Assembly: GCA_900548315.1 (NCBI GenBank)
Contig: URJU01000030.1
Coordinates: 1 to 16,221 of the forward strand
Source: an uncultured Coprococcus sp.
GTDB lineage: Bacteria; Bacillota; Clostridia; Lachnospirales; Lachnospiraceae
Reading direction: 5' to 3'
Length of the DNA: 16,221 bases
Of the stretch, positions 13,928-16,221 are shown in pieces; position 1 is the first letter of the stretch; each line of letters begins with the position of its first letter. The notes under the pieces are model-generated. The model was not told the origin of the DNA and made no database searches. It was given only the letters and a program-made list of their open reading frames with translations. Made by a program: the position numbers and the translations under genes.

Positions 13928-14492
13928 AGAATTTGAACACTCTGCCTATGTCTGTTTTGTAATTTTCGAGGTAATCTATGATTGCGTCAGCGTCATCCAT
14001 CACTGTGTATATCTTGTTGGTGGCATCTGTCATGAATCCCTTACAGGCGGTCTCCTGCATCATGGTAAGCAGGGGCTCAAAGAAACCATTTTGATTGTAT
14101 ACTACTATGGCTTTGCCGTGACGGCCGAGCTGTTTTAAAGTCAGTATCTCGAAGAACTCTTCAAGGGTTCCGATTCCGCCCGGTGTCATGATAAAAGCAT
14201 CTGCCCTATCTTCCATTATCTGTTTTCGCTCTCTCATGGTTTCTGTGGTTATCAGTTCAGTGACATGTTCATAAAGTATACCGTCCACATTAAAAAATGC
14301 CGGGGCCACACCTATTATAGCGCCGTGCTCGTCGTGGACACCTCTTGCGACTGCACCCATCAGACCATTTGCACCTGCACCATAGACGAGGGTATGCCCG
14401 CGCCTGGCAATCTGTCTGCCGAGATATTCTGTCTGTTCTATATAAGAGCGGTCGATCGTGTTGCTTGATGCTCCGTATACGCATATATTCAT
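13926..14492 (-). CDS. LOG-family (TIGR00730) nucleotide phosphoribohydrolase
   Basis: A 188-residue Rossmann-fold protein of the LOG family, whose characterised members release a base from nucleoside 5'-monophosphates (cytokinin-activating in plants; AMP or related substrates in bacteria). The signatures are VYGASS (5-10), VYGAGANGLMG (36-46), MRERKQ (86-91) and the nucleotide-binding/catalytic PGGIGTLEE (104-112), all intact. The length is normal. GGAGG lies seven bases before the ATG. A TATAAT -10 (14524-14519 on the minus strand) without a clear -35 is present upstream. It faces uridine phosphorylase across a shared terminator, so both neighbours are nucleotide salvage enzymes, although not co-transcribed. 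It is sometimes mis-annotated as lysine decarboxylase. Confidence 0.92.
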   Translation of the reverse strand: MNICVYGASSNTIDRSYIEQTEYLGRQIARRGHTLVYGAGANGLMGAVARGVHDEHGAIIGVAPAFFNVDGILYEHVTELITTETMRERKQIMEDRADAFIMTPGGIGTLEEFFEILTLKQLGRHGKAIVVYNQNGFFEPLLTMMQETACKGFMTDATNKIYTVMDDADAIIDYLENYKTDIGRVFKF

Positions 14493-14626
14493 AAAAATCC
14501 TCCGAGTTAGTGTATTACATTATATTTATTCTGCTGATTGCGATTTAGTATCTAGTATAAATAAAAAAGGGGCATTATTAAAGTCGGAATTTGTAAAATT
14601 TCGCAAAAATGTGTGGAATATAAAAG

Positions 14627-14676
14627 TAAAGACTGCCGCAGCATGGTGTGTAAAACACCGGCTGTGGCAGTCTTTA
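14627..14676 (-). terminator. intrinsic terminator after the BtrH_N-like gene
   Basis: A long hairpin: an 11-bp stem (14627-14637 with 14666-14676, TAAAGACTGCC/GGCAGTCTTTA), then CAGC/GCTG and GGTGT/ACACC inner helices. On the minus strand it runs into TTTACTTTTATATT. It lies 38 bases past the stop of the minus-strand gene. The rest of the 222-base gap up to the LOG-family gene shows only that gene's upstream region. Confidence 0.8.
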
Positions 14677-14714
14677 TAAGATTGCATATGAATATCAGAT
14701 ATAGTTATATTGGT

Positions 14715-15758
14715 TTATAACATTTCTACAACCTGACTCAGAACGGCGGTCTCTTTCTCTTTTGCGCTCATGAGATACTTCTCGAATCTGTCCATACAGT
14801 CAACCTTTCCTGTGATAGAAGTCTTGATGAGAAGGTTTCTTGCTGTGAGCATGAGATTCTCAACCTCCATGTAGGCATTGAGGATGTCTCCGTTAAACTC
14901 AAGATACCCGTTGTCCATCATATACTTCAGTCTCTCCATCATGAGAACCTTGTGATCATATAAAATGTGAAGCGCACGGATATCAAAATCAGGATCTTCA
15001 GCAGACAGCTGCTTGCCGATCTGTTTGAGAACCGCGTCGTATACACTTACGCCAAATACTGTGTCATTGAAACGGTTTCTCATCATACGGAAGTGGTTCT
15101 TGCTGTCCTTGGACTCAAGATATTCGATGAGAGTGTCCTTTATGTATTTGGTATCAAGCTCGTAGTAGGTCTCTGCAAGATTCTTCTGTATCACATATAT
15201 ACCACGGCGTCCCTTATAATCATCTTTGAAGATGTGATCCTCTGCGGCTGTGATGGTGTTATATCCGTTTCGTACATCGGAGTATGAAACGGTTGAATAT
15301 GAATAGTGTTCGCCGAATGTAAAGTCACCTACATTGAACTCCTGCTTTTCGTCATCGTATCCGTAGATGAAAAGCTCGTGAGGGAACTTGTAGTCGGCGC
15401 CTGAATCGCAAAGGATCTTAGCCTCGTCAAATACACCGTACACATATCCGCCGAGATTGATAGTCTTTTTGATAAAAGTGAGAATGTCTCCGCAATAACT
15501 CTCTACCTGCTCTTTGGTCATGAGAGAGAAGAGCAGATAAGGACATTCCTTGAGTGAACTGCTTCCCGGCATCATATCAGCCAGCAGCATCTCGTCTCCT
15601 GTGAATATCTCTTCGATGTTGTAACATCTTAACTGTATATAATTGCTGAAGATCCAGTTCTTGGCCTTCTCATCGTCCCCAATGATTGAGAAGAGTGTGG
15701 CATGCCACTGCCAGGAAGTGATCATCGGATAGCTAATTGGCAAAACTTTTTTGCTCAT
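14715..15758 (-). CDS. BtrH_N-like protein (putative carrier-linked acyltransferase)
   Basis: A 347-residue soluble protein without signal peptide. I recognise it only weakly, as resembling the BtrH N-terminal (BtrH_N) papain-like family. In butirosin synthesis, BtrH transfers an acyl group from a carrier protein to an acceptor. The resemblance is in the core: GGYVYGVFDEAKI (103-115), FPHELFIYGYDDEKQEFNVGDF (125-146) with His127 and Asp145 as possible catalytic residues, then VSYSDVRNGY (157-166). The N-terminal position where relatives have Cys reads SWQWHA (15-20), so no obvious nucleophile is seen. The C-terminal part (about 205-347) is helical and charged. GGAGG lies nine bases before the ATG. 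The carrier protein gene ends 39 bases upstream on the same strand, which supports a carrier-dependent role. Substrate unknown. Confidence 0.6.
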   Translation of the reverse strand: MSKKVLPISYPMITSWQWHATLFSIIGDDEKAKNWIFSNYIQLRCYNIEEIFTGDEMLLADMMPGSSSLKECPYLLFSLMTKEQVESYCGDILTFIKKTINLGGYVYGVFDEAKILCDSGADYKFPHELFIYGYDDEKQEFNVGDFTFGEHYSYSTVSYSDVRNGYNTITAAEDHIFKDDYKGRRGIYVIQKNLAETYYELDTKYIKDTLIEYLESKDSKNHFRMMRNRFNDTVFGVSVYDAVLKQIGKQLSAEDPDFDIRALHILYDHKVLMMERLKYMMDNGYLEFNGDILNAYMEVENLMLTARNLLIKTSITGKVDCMDRFEKYLMSAKEKETAVLSQVVEML

Positions 15759-15797
15759 GTGTTTATTACCTCCATTTCGTGTTCAGACTGCAAGACT

Positions 15798-16049
15798 TTA
15801 GTTGACTTTTGCCTCTACAGCTTTGATCATGTCATTCATATCATAGTATAGACCGAGCGCGAGTTCAGAATCGTCAAATTCTATGTTGAATTCATTCTCG
15901 AGACCTACGATGAACTGTATGATAGACACTGAATTAACCCCGTAAGTTGTAGTAAGTGGTGCTGTCATATCCAGATCGTCCGCATCTATCTCTGGAAGAA
16001 CATTAGAAAAAACTGCTAATACTTTTTTAGTTAATGCTTTTTTGTCCAT
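15798..16049 (-). CDS. stand-alone acyl/peptidyl carrier protein
   Basis: An 83-residue carrier protein. The phosphopantetheine-attachment serine is Ser40 in YGVNSVSIIQFIVGLENEF (36-54). The usual DSL motif of fatty-acid ACP is NSV here (Asn39 replaces Asp), a form seen in carrier proteins of specialised metabolism rather than in AcpP. The helix III region EFNIEFDDSEL (53-63) is typical. GGGAGG lies seven bases before the ATG. It is first in an operon with the BtrH_N-like gene and has a clear promoter with a palindromic spacer. It is far from fabF/accDA/fabH and not in their operon, so a dedicated role with its neighbour is more likely than bulk fatty acid synthesis. Confidence 0.88.
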   Translation of the reverse strand: MDKKALTKKVLAVFSNVLPEIDADDLDMTAPLTTTYGVNSVSIIQFIVGLENEFNIEFDDSELALGLYYDMNDMIKAVEAKVN

Positions 16050-16097
16050 TTCAAACCTCCCATTCGCTAAGTTTTGTTACCAATGCACGTTATCTTT

Positions 16098-16126
16098 ATT
16101 TTAATGTGTTTACACATATTTTTCAA
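16098..16126 (-). promoter_or_regulatory. predicted promoter of the carrier protein operon with palindromic spacer
   Basis: On the minus strand TTGAAA (16126-16121), a 17-base spacer and TAAAAT (16103-16098). The spacer bases next to the -10 form ATGTGT-AA-ACACAT (16117-16104), 6-bp arms around two bases. A dimeric regulator bound there would block RNA polymerase. Confidence 0.6.
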
Positions 16127-16182
16127 TGAAATTATTAAATTAGTACAGAAATATTTGTGCATTTTTGCGCCGAATATTAAAT

Positions 16183-16221
16183 CTGTCTCTTATACACATC
16201 TGACGCTGCCGACGATAAGGC
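16183..16221. other. Illumina Nextera transposase adapter read-through (not genomic)
   Basis: CTGTCTCTTATACACATCT (16183-16201) is the 19-base Tn5 mosaic end used in Nextera libraries. It is followed by GACGCTGCCGACGA (16202-16215), the rest of the read-1 side adapter in reverse complement, and TAAGGC, which agrees with the start of a reverse-complemented i5 index (index S521, GAGCCTTA, as I recall it). Genomic sequence ends at 16182. Confidence 0.97.

Noticed and set aside
1..16182. CRISPR arrays, tRNA/rRNA genes, insertion sequences, phage genes
   Set aside because: I looked and found no spaced direct repeats, no tRNA-like cloverleaf, no transposase or integrase frames.
16183..16201. Tn5-type mosaic end as evidence of a transposon
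   Set aside because: The exact engineered 19-base mosaic end followed by the Nextera adapter sequence at the very end of the contig is a library artefact.

Overview
The window looks like chromosomal DNA from a low-GC Firmicute, most likely a member of the Lachnospiraceae. I infer this from strong GGAGG-type ribosome sites, the 'FabF / fused AccD-AccA' gene order, a small DUF6472-type Cys protein, HPr-like proteins without the PTS histidine, and a clostridial-type citrate synthase-like protein. No species can be named from the sequence alone. The final 39 bases (16183-16221) are not genomic: they match an Illumina Nextera adapter, so the window ends at an assembly contig end.

Layout. (1) 37-5224, plus strand: the tail of a fatty-acid synthesis locus, with fabF, a single-chain accD-accA fusion, a strong terminator, then a membrane-anchored GH5-family glycosidase gene with its own promoter, followed 32 bases later by fabH. 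(2) 5226-7179, minus strand: a citrate synthase-like gene followed by a YgjP-type metallopeptidase gene. The peptidase gene converges on fabH with one base between the stop codons. (3) 7330-9540: a plus-strand single-pass membrane protein with an Ig-like outer domain, converging through a shared bidirectional terminator on a secreted, membrane-anchored transglutaminase-like protein. (4) 9749-9925: a small DUF6472-like protein. (5) 10018-11892, minus: a Uup-type ABC-F ATPase with a short upstream ORF overlapping its start. (6) 12303-12943, plus: two HPr/Crh-like paralogues, each with its own promoter. (7) 13065-13844, plus: uridine phosphorylase, converging through a bidirectional terminator on a LOG-family nucleotide hydrolase (13926-14492, minus). 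(8) 14715-16049, minus: a stand-alone carrier protein followed by a BtrH_N-like protein, probably the visible part of an acyl/aminoacyl carrier-dependent biosynthetic or transfer system whose upstream neighbours are cut off by the contig end.

How the genes fit together. AccDA makes malonyl-CoA, FabH starts and FabF extends fatty acids. The rest is a set of short, mostly monocistronic units separated by clear intrinsic terminators and promoters. A recurring theme is enzyme families whose catalytic residues are replaced: the citrate synthase-like protein (two of three triad residues changed), the transglutaminase-like protein (all three positions changed), and the two HPr-like proteins (no phosphorylatable His but the regulatory Ser kept). 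The best candidate for an undescribed system is the carrier protein plus BtrH_N-like pair at the right edge, driven by a promoter with a palindrome filling most of its spacer.
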